Assembly (NCBI GenBank): GCA_916048095.2
Contig: OU696596.1
Location: 2,744,195 to 2,808,194, forward strand
Direction of reading: 5' to 3'
Length of the DNA stretch: 64,000 nt
DNA from: Sacculina carcini
Taxonomy: Eukaryota > Arthropoda > Thecostraca > Sacculinidae
Shown here piece after piece: positions 10,001 to 22,175 of this stretch. How positions within the stretch are numbered: position 1 is the first letter of the stretch; each line of letters begins with the position of its first letter. The notes beneath the pieces are model-generated. The model was not told the DNA's origin, searched no databases, and saw only the letters and a list, made by a program, of their open reading frames with translations. The translations under genes were made by a program, and so were the position numbers.

Positions 10001-13000
10001 TTACTGGGGAGCGAATGCGATGGCGGGAATTTTGCCGTCGGCTTTGAGCTGGTTGAAGACGAGTGCCGAGCGTTCATAATCGAAGTTATTCTCTTCCAAA
10101 CACCTTCACAACACACACAAGCGTGAACGTATATCATTGATTTTTAAGAGTACAAAAATGCAATTTGCAAATATAGCCAAATATAGCCAAACATCAACAT
10201 TTCCCCGCCGGGAGACCAACCACCTCTACAGCACAGAAAAATAAAATACACGAATAAATATCGAATCGATTAAATCGAATAAATCGAATAAAATATTATC
10301 GAATAAAATACACGCATGCATACGCTTAGCTTGAAGAAACATAGCTTTCCCTTTTGGATGTGTTAATGGATGGATGATATATAGATTAATAGATTATAAT
10401 AGATTAATATATTCAACTAGGTGACTACACAAAAAAAACAGCCCAGCAAAAAAGTAAATACCCATAGGCGGATTCGAACCGACGACCTCGCCGACACTTA
10501 CTTGGCCGCCCATTCGTGATTCATGCCGGACGCCTGCGAGAATTTCACGACAACAGCGTGACGTACGGCCGGATCCGAAGCGGCAGCGACGGCGGCCGTT
10601 ACTGCCGGAACAACCTCTCCGGCGGACGGAACCGGAGGTGGCATCGGAGTTTGGAAGGCTCCCTGAACAATCACAAACACATGCATTTACTTGTGTGATT
10701 GCGCGGTTGCCCTTCAATATTTGTTTTCTGGATGAGTTTTTAGGTATCGCCTACCTATAGCTACCTATAACCTTTTGGGCGCTTCCAGTACACATGAGGC
10801 CACCGCAGGGTGGTAATAGCACTTGCACTCTTCCCCCATGCTACTGGATTTGCCTGTAATTAATAATAATAATAATAATAAGTAAATAAATAAATGCAAC
10901 CTTGATTTGTTGGCTGGTAGCTGGCATAACTGTCCATAGATCGTTGACAATACAGAAGCCCTGACCAACGGGCGCTATGATGAACGTGCGAGAGAACGCG
11001 CGTAATGACTGCTGGCGCTCGGTGCGTTCACGAAACACACCGCTAATTGTGGCCTTTCATACACACACACACACGAACATACACACACACACACGCGGAA
11101 ATGTGAGCATACATGAGTAGAAACACACACACACACACATACATGAACACACGACAGACACACACACATACACACGAACAGACACACACACGCGGAAATG
11201 TGAGCATACATCAGTAGAAACACACACACACACACATACATGAACACACGACAGATACACAAACACACACACACGAACATACACACACACATACACGCGG
11301 ACATGTGAGCATACATCAGTAGAAACACACACACACACACACATACATGAACACACGACAGATACACAAACACACACACACACGAACATACACACACACA
11401 CACGCGGACATATGAGCATACATGAGTAGAAACACACAAATACACACATACATGAACACACGACAGACACACACACATACACACGAACAGACACACATAC
11501 ACGCGGAAATGTGAGCATACATGAGTAGAAACACACACACACACATACATGAACACACGACAGATACACAAACACACACACACGAACATACACACACATA
11601 CACGCGGAAATGTGAGCATACATCAGTAGAAACACACAAATACACACACACACATACATGAACACACGACAGACACACACCCACACACGAACAGACACAC
11701 ACACCCACACACGAACAGACACACACACACACGCGGAAATGTGAGCATACATCAGTAGAAACACACACACACACACACACACATGAACACACAACGACAG
11801 ACACACATGCGAACATACACACACACACGGACAAATACACACATATAAAAATACATACGAGAACACATAATATATTTGATTGTTGTCGACTATATAAATA
11901 CCAGAATGAATGTGGCGCTAGCTAGCAAATAGCAGTAGTCTTGCTTATTGTTTAAGTATCAGTCGGAAAAGAAGCGTGAGCATGTCGGACTATTGTCACA
12001 TGTGCTTTTATCTCGTGTATACGTACTCGTGTACATGTACTATTGACTAAACTGCTTGTATGAGTGACCAATAAACTTACTTACTTACATAAGAACACAA
12101 ACACACACACACACACACACACACAGGGATACACACAAATCCATCAAACTCCAAACCGAATTCAACAACAAACAAAAATGCCCCAAATAAATACATAAAT
12201 AACGTAGATAGAATGCACACGGGCGTAAACTATTTCACCTGCAGAAGTTTATCAACAGCTAGCGGAACGTCGACAGTGAAGGCGGGCGCGTCGTGTTCGG
12301 TGCGTGGCAGTCGATCTAGAGCTGTGATGACGGCTTGTCTGCCGTGGTGGACGGCGGCCGCTACGCGCTCGCTGCCACTAGAACCTCCACCGCCGCCAGG
12401 TCTCAATAAGTTGCGACTGTCCGCCTGCCAACACTGCATACTGCACGAGCACACACACACACACACACACACATTAGATAAACACACTAAACGTACACAT
12501 TGGATAAACACACTACACGCACGCACACATACATACAGATACACATTGGATAAACACACTACACACACACACACAGACACACATTGGATAAACACACTAC
12601 ACGCACACACACACAGATACACATTGGATAAACACACTACACGTACACACACACACAAACACACACAGACACACATTGGATAAACACACTACACGCACAC
12701 ACACACACACAGATACACATTGGATAAACACACTACACGCACACACACACACACATTACGTAAACATTACACGTACACACACATATATATATATATATAT
12801 ATACATTACGTAGACACGTTAGACGTACATACACATACACATACACAGGTATATGTACACACACACACACGCACATACATATGTATGCAAGCAGGTATGT
12901 GTCTGCATATATATATACATATATGTATGTGTGTGTGTGTGTCTGTGATGGATGCGTGTGTATGTGTTGGTATGATGTTACATATGCCTGTACGTCCGTG

Positions 13001-13343
13001 TGTGTCCGTGTGTCCAGTTCACTTGAGTTTAGTTCATGAAATGACTCTCAACAAAGCCTTTTCACTACATTTACAGTTGCAATATAAATGTGTGTGTGTG
13101 TGTATATGTCTATGTATGTTTGTGTGTGTGTATATGTCTATGTATGTGTGTGTGTGTGTGTCTGTGTGTATATATGTGTGTGTCTGTGTGTATATGTATG
13201 TGTGTGTGTGTGTGTTTGAAGCGCCCTAGAGACCCTCTAGGTGTAGGGCACTATATAAATATCTACCTAATGTAATGTAATGTATGATATTTAGAATTTA
13301 TATGTATGAATTAACGTATGAGTGAATGTATCTCAGCAGTCTA

Positions 13344-13375
<32 letters not shown>

Positions 13376-13664
13376 TGTGTATGTGTGTATGTGTGTGTGT
13401 GTGTGTGTGTGTATGGACTGCAGTACGTTTGAGTATGTATGCTGTGAAGTGTTGTATGTTGTATTTTGTGCACTGTGGTGAATAAATCATCTATATATCT
13501 ATCTATATATCTATCTATCTGTACCGGTCGGAAGAGGATTTGTTCAGCAGTATGGCGACGCTGAAGCGAGCGTGTTCGTGATAAGCATCGACCAGCGCCC
13601 GGCGATTGTCACTATCCAATACCTCGAAGTACTGCTTGAAAAACATCAACACCATGTCTATCCC

Positions 13665-13713
<49 letters not shown>

Positions 13714-14022
13714 ACATGTATACACACACACGCAAACATACACACACACACACACAAACACATTAAGTTCGCAACTAAAATAAAAAATGCTGTAGTAAAA
13801 TGTGTTTAAGGTTGCAAAATTAAATTATAAATTTAAAATTAAATTATAATAATAAAAAGTCGGGAAAAATAATTAAAATGTTAGCAAAATTGGCTCGCTC
13901 TTTGAATTTCACCTCGCGGTTGTTGTGTGACAAAATAGGAGACTTTTGAAGACGGCAGGTTGGCGCTGGACTCGGATGCGTCCAAATCAAACTGCACTGG
14001 AGGAGGCAGCTCAACATTGTCC

Positions 14023-14059
<37 letters not shown>

Positions 14060-14771
14060 ATTACCCAAGTATAATACTCCCTCTACGTTTGAATAGAAAA
14101 ACTGGTCCTTTTTTGACATATATCCAACTATAACGTTCCCCCAAAGTTTTCATATTTTTCTATTAAAAATAATTTACTGAAGGTTTTTAGGCAAAACAAA
14201 TTTAAAAATCGAATCCAGAAACTTGCCTCCCTGTATTATATTGATTGATAAAATAACACAAACGTACCAATAATTGTTGTTACATAATTTGATCTCCGCT
14301 TACACAGAATTTGACTTTGCAAACTGGGATTTCTCACATACTCATAGTATGATGCTGCTGCCACAACTTTTCATGTTGAAATTTGCCACGAAAATGGGAG
14401 CTGATTATACTCGGGTGATTACGGTAGTTTCGCTCAGCAGAAACGCAAAATCAAAAGAGTTTAGTTTTCCCGAATAGGGCAAAAATAGATTATTTGGAAC
14501 CAATTACCGAATGAAATTGACAACCAAACGACAAGACAAATGTTCAAAAAGAAGTATGAATTCTGGAAGGCAGGAGTCACGGCTTTATAACTCATTTCTG
14601 CGGAAATAATTGGGTTAGAATAACTCGATGAGAACACACATACATACACACACACAATGTAAGTGTACACGTGTGTGTGTATGTGTGTGTGTGTGTGTTT
14701 ATGGGTGTGTCGCGTTGGATTGTACTTACCAGTAGAACCACCTTGGGAAAATGCTTCCTTACGGCACTGTG

Positions 14772-14802
<31 letters not shown>

Positions 14803-16896
14803 GCACACACACACACTCGCGCCGCCAAGATGAAACACACACACATACACACGCGTGCAGTGTGTATCAGTACAATCTTTTAGACAGCTCCCGAGTAGCT
14901 CAATGACCCGGGCGCTCAGTGCCCGATGTTGGCGGTTCGAATCCTGGTTAGGGTTTGTTTTTTATTACAACACTAGGTTAGTTGGATACCCATCCACTTT
15001 TGGTTAGCTTCCAGTACACATGAGGCCACCGTACAGGGTGGTAATAGTGCTTGCATACTCTTCCCCCATGCTAATTAATTTGGCTGTAATCAATAATAAG
15101 GATTCAACGATCGAAATGAAACGCATCCATGCCAAGATACACACAAACACAAACACACACACCTGATATAATCTGCCTTGGTTTTGAAAGAATCACACAG
15201 CTTATTGCCGTCCAGGTTAACCTCAACCAGCTCGGTGAAAACTGACAACGGAGCCAGAAGGCTGATGGATGGAACCTGCACATGACAGACACACAGACAT
15301 ACAAACAAACAAGCAAGCATACACACACACGCACACGGCGTGTAGATGAATGTATAAGCTGATAGATTAGAACAGTGGTTCTTAACCATTATTTCTCACT
15401 GATTCCCCACTTGTTAATTCAGCCATCTCTTCATTTTCCACACAACACAGCGCTGATAAATTCAATAAATTCAGTTGTTATATCAAAGTAAATGTCATCA
15501 GAGGTCATTTTAGAAACCAAAATAAACGAATTTCAATTGATAAAAATACACACATAGTTGTCCTGTTCTGTCCGACCTTTAGCTTCCCACTTGGCAACTC
15601 TTCCATTCCCCACCAGACAGGGGAATTTCCCATAGATTAAGAACCACTGGCTTAAACAATTACATAGGGAAAACACAGGGTAGTTAGAGCTTAGCTCATA
15701 CCTGTAGTTCAACTTGGTTAGTACACACAAACACACACACACACACACATACATACACGCCGACTTTGTGTTTAAAACATAACAGCATATATGCGTGCGT
15801 GTGTGTGTGCATGTGTGTATATGAACGTGCGGGTGTAGGCATGTGTATGTATGTGTGTAAGTGTATGTATGTGTGTGTGAGTGTATGTGTGTGTGTGAGT
15901 GTCTGTGTGTGTGTGAGTATAGGTGTGTGTGAGTATATGTATGTGTGAGTATATGTATGTGTGTGTGAGAGTGTGTGTGTATGTTTGTATGTGCGTCTGT
16001 ACCCAATTGTTCGAGGCATTGAGAGCTTTCAGCTGTCGGCAGCTGGTGGCCAGCGAACGCAACGCTGTCAAACTGGCGAGTCTGTTGTGCGAAACGTCGA
16101 TGCCGACGATCGACGGCACGTTTTCGACGATTATCTCGACAACAGCCGTCATCACAGGCTGTCGATGTAGCGGTAGATAGTGGCCCCGCTCACGTAGAAC
16201 TAACCACAAACACACACACACACACACACACACAAACAAACTGACAAAATGAAAAGGACTAGATGTTTGAGAGATGTTTGAAGAAGTATAGTTTCCCATA
16301 CAGAGGTGTGTGTTGATGTCTGGAATCAGTTATTGGGGAGGACCTAACAGCGTAGGAGCATTTAAAGAAAGACTGGATATAGTGTGAAATACTGGGAATT
16401 TCAAGGAAGATAGGCTACTAGAGGGTGGGTTGGAGACAGGACAGTACGAGCATAGCTCATCTCCTGTGCTATACAAATAGGTGAGTACACACACAAACGT
16501 GTGAGTGAGTGAGTGTATGAATTAGTGTGTGTGTGTGTGTTTATGTGTTAGTTTTGGCAATACATAGTTGAATTTGAACTTGAACACGCATACACAAACT
16601 CGTTGTAGAAAAGACATTAGGATAGATATATAATACTGAGTGTGTTGTGGTTTGGTAACGTTTTAAAGGTTACATGGGTTCAAGGCCTCAAGTGACAGCT
16701 GCTACACGGGAAGAAGCCGAAGCTTATGAACACACAGGTGTGTCCCGTGCAGCTCGCTGTCACCGCAGAACCGACCCTCTCCACGCTATGACGCCACAAG
16801 GACGGAAGACGTATTAGAGAGGACCACCTCTCCAGAATGCATGACACAACACATGACTGATATCTGGTAGCATCATTTACTACTGGGTGTATGTGC

Positions 16897-16933
<37 letters not shown>

Positions 16934-17070
16934 GCTCACAGGTATCCTGATGAAAGCGGCAGAGATTCAGTGTATGTGTGTCGGAATTATAGCGATTACT
17001 CAACGCCAGCTTGAGTACATCACGTATATCGGCATCTACGTCCACTGTAGGCGGCGCACAGCGACGCGAC

Positions 17071-17105
<35 letters not shown>

Positions 17106-20100
17106 AACATGCATATACAAACATATATATACAAATATACATATACAAACATTTGAAGTTTTCGACATATATGAAGAGAGAAAAGAAAACACAAAATGAC
17201 TTAAGACCGAGAAAATGACTAACAAAATGACTAAGTGGCAGTAATTTGTGTTTTCTATTCTCTCTTCATATACACACATGTTTACACATAAACACACACA
17301 CACACATATATACAAACACACAACACACATACACAAGTATACACATATATGTATATGTGTATATATGTGTATATGTGTATATGTGTGTGTGTACATGTGT
17401 AGTTTTCAATGTAGAAGTCAATTTTCTCACGAAGAAAGTAGAAACAAATCACAAAACAGTTGCAAAACTGCTGTCATCTCAACCACTAAATTAATTTCTG
17501 AACAATTTCAAATCCCTGCAGCCAGCAACTATGGCCAAATAGAAAAAAGATTTCAATTTTTTGTCAACCAAAACAAAAGTAATCAATAAACACCAAAATT
17601 GATATGAAATAAGGATATATGTGTGTATGTATGTTTGTGTGTGTGTGTGTGTGTGTAGGTACATACAATGAGTCTCATTTTGTAGCCGTTCGGCGTACTG
17701 ATACGTTGATCCAACGCCATCAAGGCCGAGTTCATTTGCTGGCCTTCCACGTAGAAACTGCAATCACGACCACGTGTATCTTCGGCAAACTAACATACAC
17801 ACATACATATACATATACAAACATACACCCACACACACAAACACATATATACATATACACAAACACACATACATACACATACAAACGCACACCCACACAC
17901 ACACACAACGTTATAACATTATGATAATTAATTATAGACAAATCCAGTGGCATGGGGGAATAATGGAGTGCAAGCATTATTACCACCCTGTGCGGTGGCC
18001 CCATGTTATCTGGAAGTACGTCAGAAGATGTATAGTGAGAGAGAGAGAGAGAGAGTTCAACAAAATACAAGTTTATTCAAAAAGATGAAAATTGAATCAG
18101 ATCATCTGGGGGATCCCAAACTTTTTCGCCTCGCCCCCCCAGGACAGATCCGGGCGGCTTCATGACCCCCCAGTAAAAAACAAGACAAGTTAGAAAAACA
18201 CCCATATAACCTGAACTCTTATCACAATCAATCATCTCTAATGTCATCGTTATTGAATTTAATCAAAAACACAAAACGAAAAAAACATCAGGTGTTCATC
18301 ATAGTTTTATATTCAGACGGCTTAGACGGCAGACGTTTTATATAATCGTAACTTTGTAGCATATAATTATTTAACAAACGTAGTTATATAATTCTATGAA
18401 CAAACAAATTATCATAATATATAGTGAGTGTGATAGATTCTCACTGAAACGATGTTCATTGTAATTACGTTCATAATGTTTCACACGCGGATTGATTTAT
18501 GTAAATGAAATAATCAAAAACTCACGGCGATTGGATAGAATGGCTCGCTGAGATTTTCCTTCAGCGATTTCATGATGAAATCCTCACCATAGTTGCGACC
18601 GTACAACACCTAACAGACACACAAAAACACACACACACACACACGCATACAAATTCGAATTAAACAAGCGACAACGAACAAAATTTTATGTCACAAAGTC
18701 ACAAAGACAAAATCGAAAATTAAGAATATATTTCACACTGCAAGAAATCAATGGAACGAACTACCGGGAAAAATCAGAAACAGTAAATCGATACGCATAT
18801 TCAACAAAGAACTCATCAGCGAATACGCAAACATTGTTTAATTGCCGATGACAGATGAAATGTTAATGAACGGTGGACATATTATGATAATGCAACGTTG
18901 CACAAATGCAATACAACATCTCGTTGCTTCCGTGCTGTCTTCGCTATTAATGAGCGATATTTCTCGCAACCTATTCGTCTTGTATTTGTGTGTAGTGTGG
19001 TTTGTTTGTATTTTTGATATTACCGCTCAAGCTTATATGGGCTAATAAGCTTTCAAGCTTCAAACAGCCCGTCATTGTATGTGTGTGTGGGTGTGTAGGT
19101 CAGTGGTTTTCAACCTTGCCCTACATAGTTCTACTAATTGTCTTCTTTTTACGTAATAATTATGCTTTTATTCATATAATATAATCATACGACGACGTCT
19201 ATTTAAATATATCACAGCATATAATTATAAATACATTTTAGTGGGAAAAAAAGAGCCATTCCTACAAACCCTACCGTGAGGCGATGCCGTAAAAATGACT
19301 TCACCTATCGACTTTGGATTGTGGCTGGTTTGAAAACCACTGGTTGTGAAACCTCTGGTTGGAAGCCACTGGTTCGACATGTGGAGACACACATACACAC
19401 ACACACACACACCTGTATCTGATACCAGGCCAGTTGAGGAGAGCTGTTAGCGCCGGCTATACCGGCTCCGCGCTTGCCAATTTGGCTCTGTGCCAAGTTG
19501 TGAGCGCCGCCGCCGCGTCTGTCAGAGCGTTGTCGGCCGCGACCGCGCATGCGCATAGCAAGACGACGGTGTGTGGCGTTATCACTGCCCATAGATAATG
19601 TACCGACACACACACACACACACACAGACACACAGACACACAGACATGAGCACACATCCAAATCCACACACACACACACACACACACACAAAATCACATA
19701 CGCACGCAAACACACACATACGAACACCCACACACACACACACACATTGACATACACAAACATGAACACATACCCAAATAAACACACACACACACAAACA
19801 GCCACATACGCACACACACATGTATATAGACAAGCAAACACACGTACACATGTACATAAACAAACACACACATGAAATGTACAACACATTTTAATGTTTC
19901 ACTTGAGATTTTATAGTGGCATATATTTATATATTTGCTTTGCTTATTATCATTATACGTTTGTAGTTGATTTTGAGTTACTATATTATCATAATCATTG
20001 TGTTGTACAATTGAATATATACACATATATTTAGCCTTTATATTTGATATATTTTTGTTTTATTAATCGTTCATTTCGTTTGATTATTTCTCCAGTAGCT

Positions 20101-22175
20101 TTCACTATCTTCCTGATTGAAACCTATACTTTTCGAACTCTCTTTCTCTCTATATGTTAGCTATATATTAGCTTGCGGTATATTGGTGATAATAGTGTTT
20201 ATACTCTACCCCCATGCTACTGTATTGACCTGTAATTAATAATAATATTATTTAGATTGATAAGATCCGTTTATGAACCGTGTTCCTCTTCTGTCTATCG
20301 CTTTTCCATATATTCGCGTCCACTCATGGATTGGGATTTTAATGACACTACTAAGGATTGAGATTTGAATGTGTACACTACTTTCAAATGTCGACTGAAA
20401 ATATCGCTATTCCTATGAATTGTAATTATATAATTGTCGCTATTCCTATGAATAACACGAGGTGAAACACTGAAATTTAAACCGATTGTGTAAAATCTCG
20501 GAACTATAGACATAAATAAATCGTGTGTGTGTGTGTGTGTGTATGTATGTGTGTATGCGTGTGTGTATGTATGGTCATTCAGTTTCCCATATTTTCCATG
20601 TGCAGTGCCGTATTTTCCATGTTTTCCAAGTGCGTAAAGGTTTCACGCTGCAGCTCAAAACGCTTGCACACTTTTCCTGCATTACTTTGTTGATTTTGTG
20701 CAATAATAATAATGCCAATAATGATAATAATAATAATAGACTGGCATGTACAATGCTTTGTTACTTGTTAATGGTTGTTGTTGTTGTTGTTGTTATTCTG
20801 GGGACGTTCTGTTAGATTTCACCGCTGCACACATGTACCACAATCATTTCATCAAGATCAATAGTGTATGCTGACCTATTGATTGGATAGATTGGAAACG
20901 TTTCCAGTCTCGTCTTGAATAAATTCACATTTCGTGACATCTTGTGTATCCTGTCAAATGCTCATTTTCCATGTTCTTGGCAATGCCTAATTTCCTATGA
21001 CGTCATCAGTAGTGACGTCACTCACCCTTGGTGTCGGCCGCCGCCAGCCATCACGCTGTCATCATCGGTCAGCGATGCCGGACCGGTCCAGTCGGTGCGA
21101 CGTTCGCCGGCGCCGTTGTGACGAGCGCGAGCGCCGCGCGAGGCCCGATTATCGTGCTCTGCCGGCGGCGGCGGCAAAAACACAATACATCAATTGACGA
21201 GTGTGAACGGAGTGACGTTATAGAGCAGTGATTGGCAGCTGGTTTGTGCCGTGAGATCTTTTGAGGATGCCGCCAAAATTCAGCGGAAAACATTGCATAT
21301 TTGCGTTATAATACCATATGTTTGTAATAGCAGTGTGAATAAAATTATCATATCTATGTATAAGGTGTTGTTACACCGATGTGAAATGTCGAAATAAAAA
21401 TATACTATAAAAACAACGGAGATTTTCAATATGTATGTCTTTATAAGGGTGCCGGGAACGTTTGAAAGGCTTGCCTAGGCTGCCGGAAATTAGAAAAGTT
21501 TGGGAACCACTGTTACAGAGTGATATCGGATGGATTGTCTATTTTCATTTATTTATTATTTTGTTTCCGAACTGTCTTTCTCGAGATAATTGTTTACTCT
21601 TTTGTCTCTCATTCTCTCCAGACCCTTTGGGTGCTCCGAGTACATGGGGCCAACGCAGGGTGGTAATAGTGCTTGCACTCTTTCCATGCTATCGGATTTG
21701 CATGTAATTAATACTAATAATAATTTTATTGGCAGCGAGCCAATATTTGTCGCAAATCAAGCATCGCATCCCAAACCTACAAATATGTACGAATAAAATC
21801 ACGAGCTGTGTTGATCAAATCAGGATTATAAACATGGTAAAAATATAATGATAAACTGCTTAAAATCCCGAGACTGGGAATAATGAAATGTAAATATCTC
21901 AGTATATATATGTATATATATGTATATAAGTGTGATATATTTAGTGGTGAAATAATTAAGTACAATAATATAATTATACACAAAAATATGTAATCGACAG
22001 TGAAGACTATTGGACGAATCAATAAACAGCCGTCAATATGAAGTTGTACATCGTTAACCGTAACATTCCACAGTCTATTTCTCAATGGTCTAGCAAAACA
22101 CGAACTTTCCCGTTGACATTGTGCTGTAGGAGTGACACAACATTTTGCTAAACTCACCAAACTTATGTCGGTCAT
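10001..22175 (-). CDS. NXF1: Nuclear RNA export factor 1 (NXF1/TAP), complete, 15 exons
   Basis: NXF1 carries spliced mRNPs through nuclear pores together with NXT1. Exons in transcript order: 22175-22158, 21156-21026, 19584-19413, 18609-18526, 17789-17667, 17069-16940, 16199-16003, 15275-15163, 14766-14730, 14021-13913, 13657-13525, 12440-12239, 11053-10901, 10662-10502, 10103-10001. All phases agree and sum to 1866 nt (621 aa; human 619). Domains: an Arg/Gly-rich N-terminus; an RNA-binding domain beginning [16 protein letters not shown]; leucine-rich repeats ([22 protein letters not shown]); an NTF2-like domain from [12 protein letters not shown] through [20 protein letters not shown] and LPRTEHD to [12 protein letters not shown]; and a C-terminal UBA-like domain ([19 protein letters not shown], then [15 protein letters not shown]). 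Exon 1 (MTDISL then GTGAGT) is the least certain. Most introns end in a (TG)n tract just before the acceptor. Several introns hold SINEs, MITEs and minisatellites. Confidence 0.93.
10777..10881 (+). mobile_element. SINE-3 3' tail with (AAT)n end
   Basis: GCTTCCAGTACACATGAGGC, then CACCGCAGGGTGGTAATAGC, ending TGTAATTAATAATAATAATA. It is a 5'-truncated copy inserted in NXF1 intron 13, about 20 bp from exon 13. Confidence 0.75.
11060..11835. repeat. Minisatellite, period about 100 bp, 7 copies, in NXF1 intron 12
   Basis: Units share GCGGAAATGTGAGCATACAT, then CAGTAGAAACACAC, then CATGAACACACGACAGA, separated by AC tracts. Unit starts fall near 11094, 11192, 11297, 11404, 11503, 11603 and 11732. 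Long Cys/Val-rich minus-strand open frames here are repeat artefacts. Confidence 0.85.
12465..12775. repeat. Minisatellite based on CATTGGATAAACACACTACA
   Basis: At least six copies of a unit of about 37-50 bp (near 12500, 12546, 12583, 12623, 12674, 12718), each followed by an AC tract. It lies in NXF1 intron 11 directly upstream (gene sense) of exon 12. Confidence 0.85.
13212..13285 (+). mobile_element. CR1/L2-type LINE 3' tail, solo fragment
   Basis: Contains GCGCCCTAGAGACCCTCTAG, then GTGTAGGGCACTATATAAAT, ending in TAATG repeats. The same tail ends the LINE at 42902-45110. It is a severely 5'-truncated LINE or a SINE that borrowed its tail. Confidence 0.7.
13344..13413. repeat. (TG)n microsatellite
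   Basis: TG tract with TATG interruptions, in NXF1 intron 11. Confidence 0.9.
13668..13765. repeat. (CA)n microsatellite abutting NXF1 exon 11
   Basis: Plus-strand CA, so (TG)n in gene sense. It begins about 10 bp upstream of the exon 11 acceptor. Confidence 0.9.
14884..15105 (+). mobile_element. tRNA-derived SINE (family SINE-3), full copy
   Basis: The tRNA-like head reads GAGTAGCTCAATGACCCGGG and then GGCGGTTCGAATCCTGG, carrying A-box- and B-box-like promoter blocks. A roughly 60-bp linker follows, then the common tail (CTTCCAGTACACATGAGGCC ... GGTGGTAATAGTGCTTGC) and a short A/T-rich end. It is the only copy in the window with both head and tail, and it sits in NXF1 intron 8. Confidence 0.8.
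15373..15649. mobile_element. hAT-like MITE, about 277 bp
   Basis: Ends are CAGTGGTTCTTAACC and its complement GATTAAGAACCACTG. Candidate 8-bp flanks agree at 5 of 8 positions. Non-coding; in NXF1 intron 7. Confidence 0.65.
16262..16480 (+). pseudogene. LINE reverse-transcriptase C-terminal remnant
   Basis: Across broken frames the plus strand keeps WNQLLG, then [15 protein letters not shown]. This is the 'WN.LP ... FK..LD' end typical of CR1-like LINE proteins. It is a decayed 3' fragment antisense to NXF1. Confidence 0.5.
16662..16889 (-). mobile_element. SINE-1 copy lacking the tRNA head
   Basis: Its body closely matches 2511-2745 and 30338-30560, but the sequence stops before the tRNA-Val-like head. 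It is therefore 5'-truncated in its own orientation. In NXF1 intron 6. Confidence 0.7.
17925..18030 (-). mobile_element. SINE-3 3' tail, truncated copy
   Basis: Minus strand: CTTCCAGATAACATGGGGCC, CAGGGTGGTAATAATGCTTG, then GCCACTGGATTTG and an A/T-rich tail. NXF1 intron 4. Confidence 0.65.
18742..18842 (+). pseudogene. LINE C-terminal remnant ending in a stop
   Basis: The plus strand reads [20 protein letters not shown], then [12 protein letters not shown] and a stop. This is the common 'R.WN.LP..I....S...F...L' terminus of non-LTR retrotransposon proteins. Nothing upstream is coding. Confidence 0.55.
19101..19343. mobile_element. hAT-like MITE, about 243 bp
   Basis: Ends are CAGTGGTTTTCAACC and the complement GGTTTGAAAACCACTG. 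No convincing target-site duplication. NXF1 intron 3. Confidence 0.55.
19605..19875. repeat. (CA)n microsatellite cluster
   Basis: CA tracts with CAGA and CATA interruptions. The first begins about 20 bp upstream of NXF1 exon 3 in gene sense. Confidence 0.9.
20187..20250 (+). mobile_element. SINE-3 tail fragment
   Basis: GTGATAATAGTGTTTATACT, CCCCCATGCTACTG, then TGTAATTAATAATAATATTA. A short diverged copy. Confidence 0.5.
21226..21512. mobile_element. hAT-like MITE with 8-bp target-site duplication
   Basis: Left CAGTGATTGGCAGC, right GTTTGGGAACCACTG. The flanks ttatagag (21218-21225) and ttacagag (21513-21520) agree at 7 of 8 positions. This is the best-supported hAT-like copy here. In NXF1 intron 1. 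Confidence 0.72.
21617..21725 (+). mobile_element. SINE-3 3' tail, truncated copy
   Basis: GCTCCGAGTACATGGGGCCA, GCAGGGTGGTAATAGTGCTT, then a TAATAATAATTT end. Confidence 0.65.

Noticed and set aside
10440-10500. B-box-like GGTTCGAATCC next to NXF1 exon 14 (possible tRNA)
   Set aside because: No A box, no acceptor stem and no anticodon arm; the upstream part is coding exon. At most an old SINE scrap.
11057-11866. Long Cys/Val-rich open frames on the minus strand
   Set aside because: They are translations of AC/TG minisatellites inside an NXF1 intron; composition is set entirely by the repeat.
15533-16006. His/Thr-rich open frames on the minus strand
   Set aside because: Microsatellite translation overlapping real NXF1 exon 7 in another frame.
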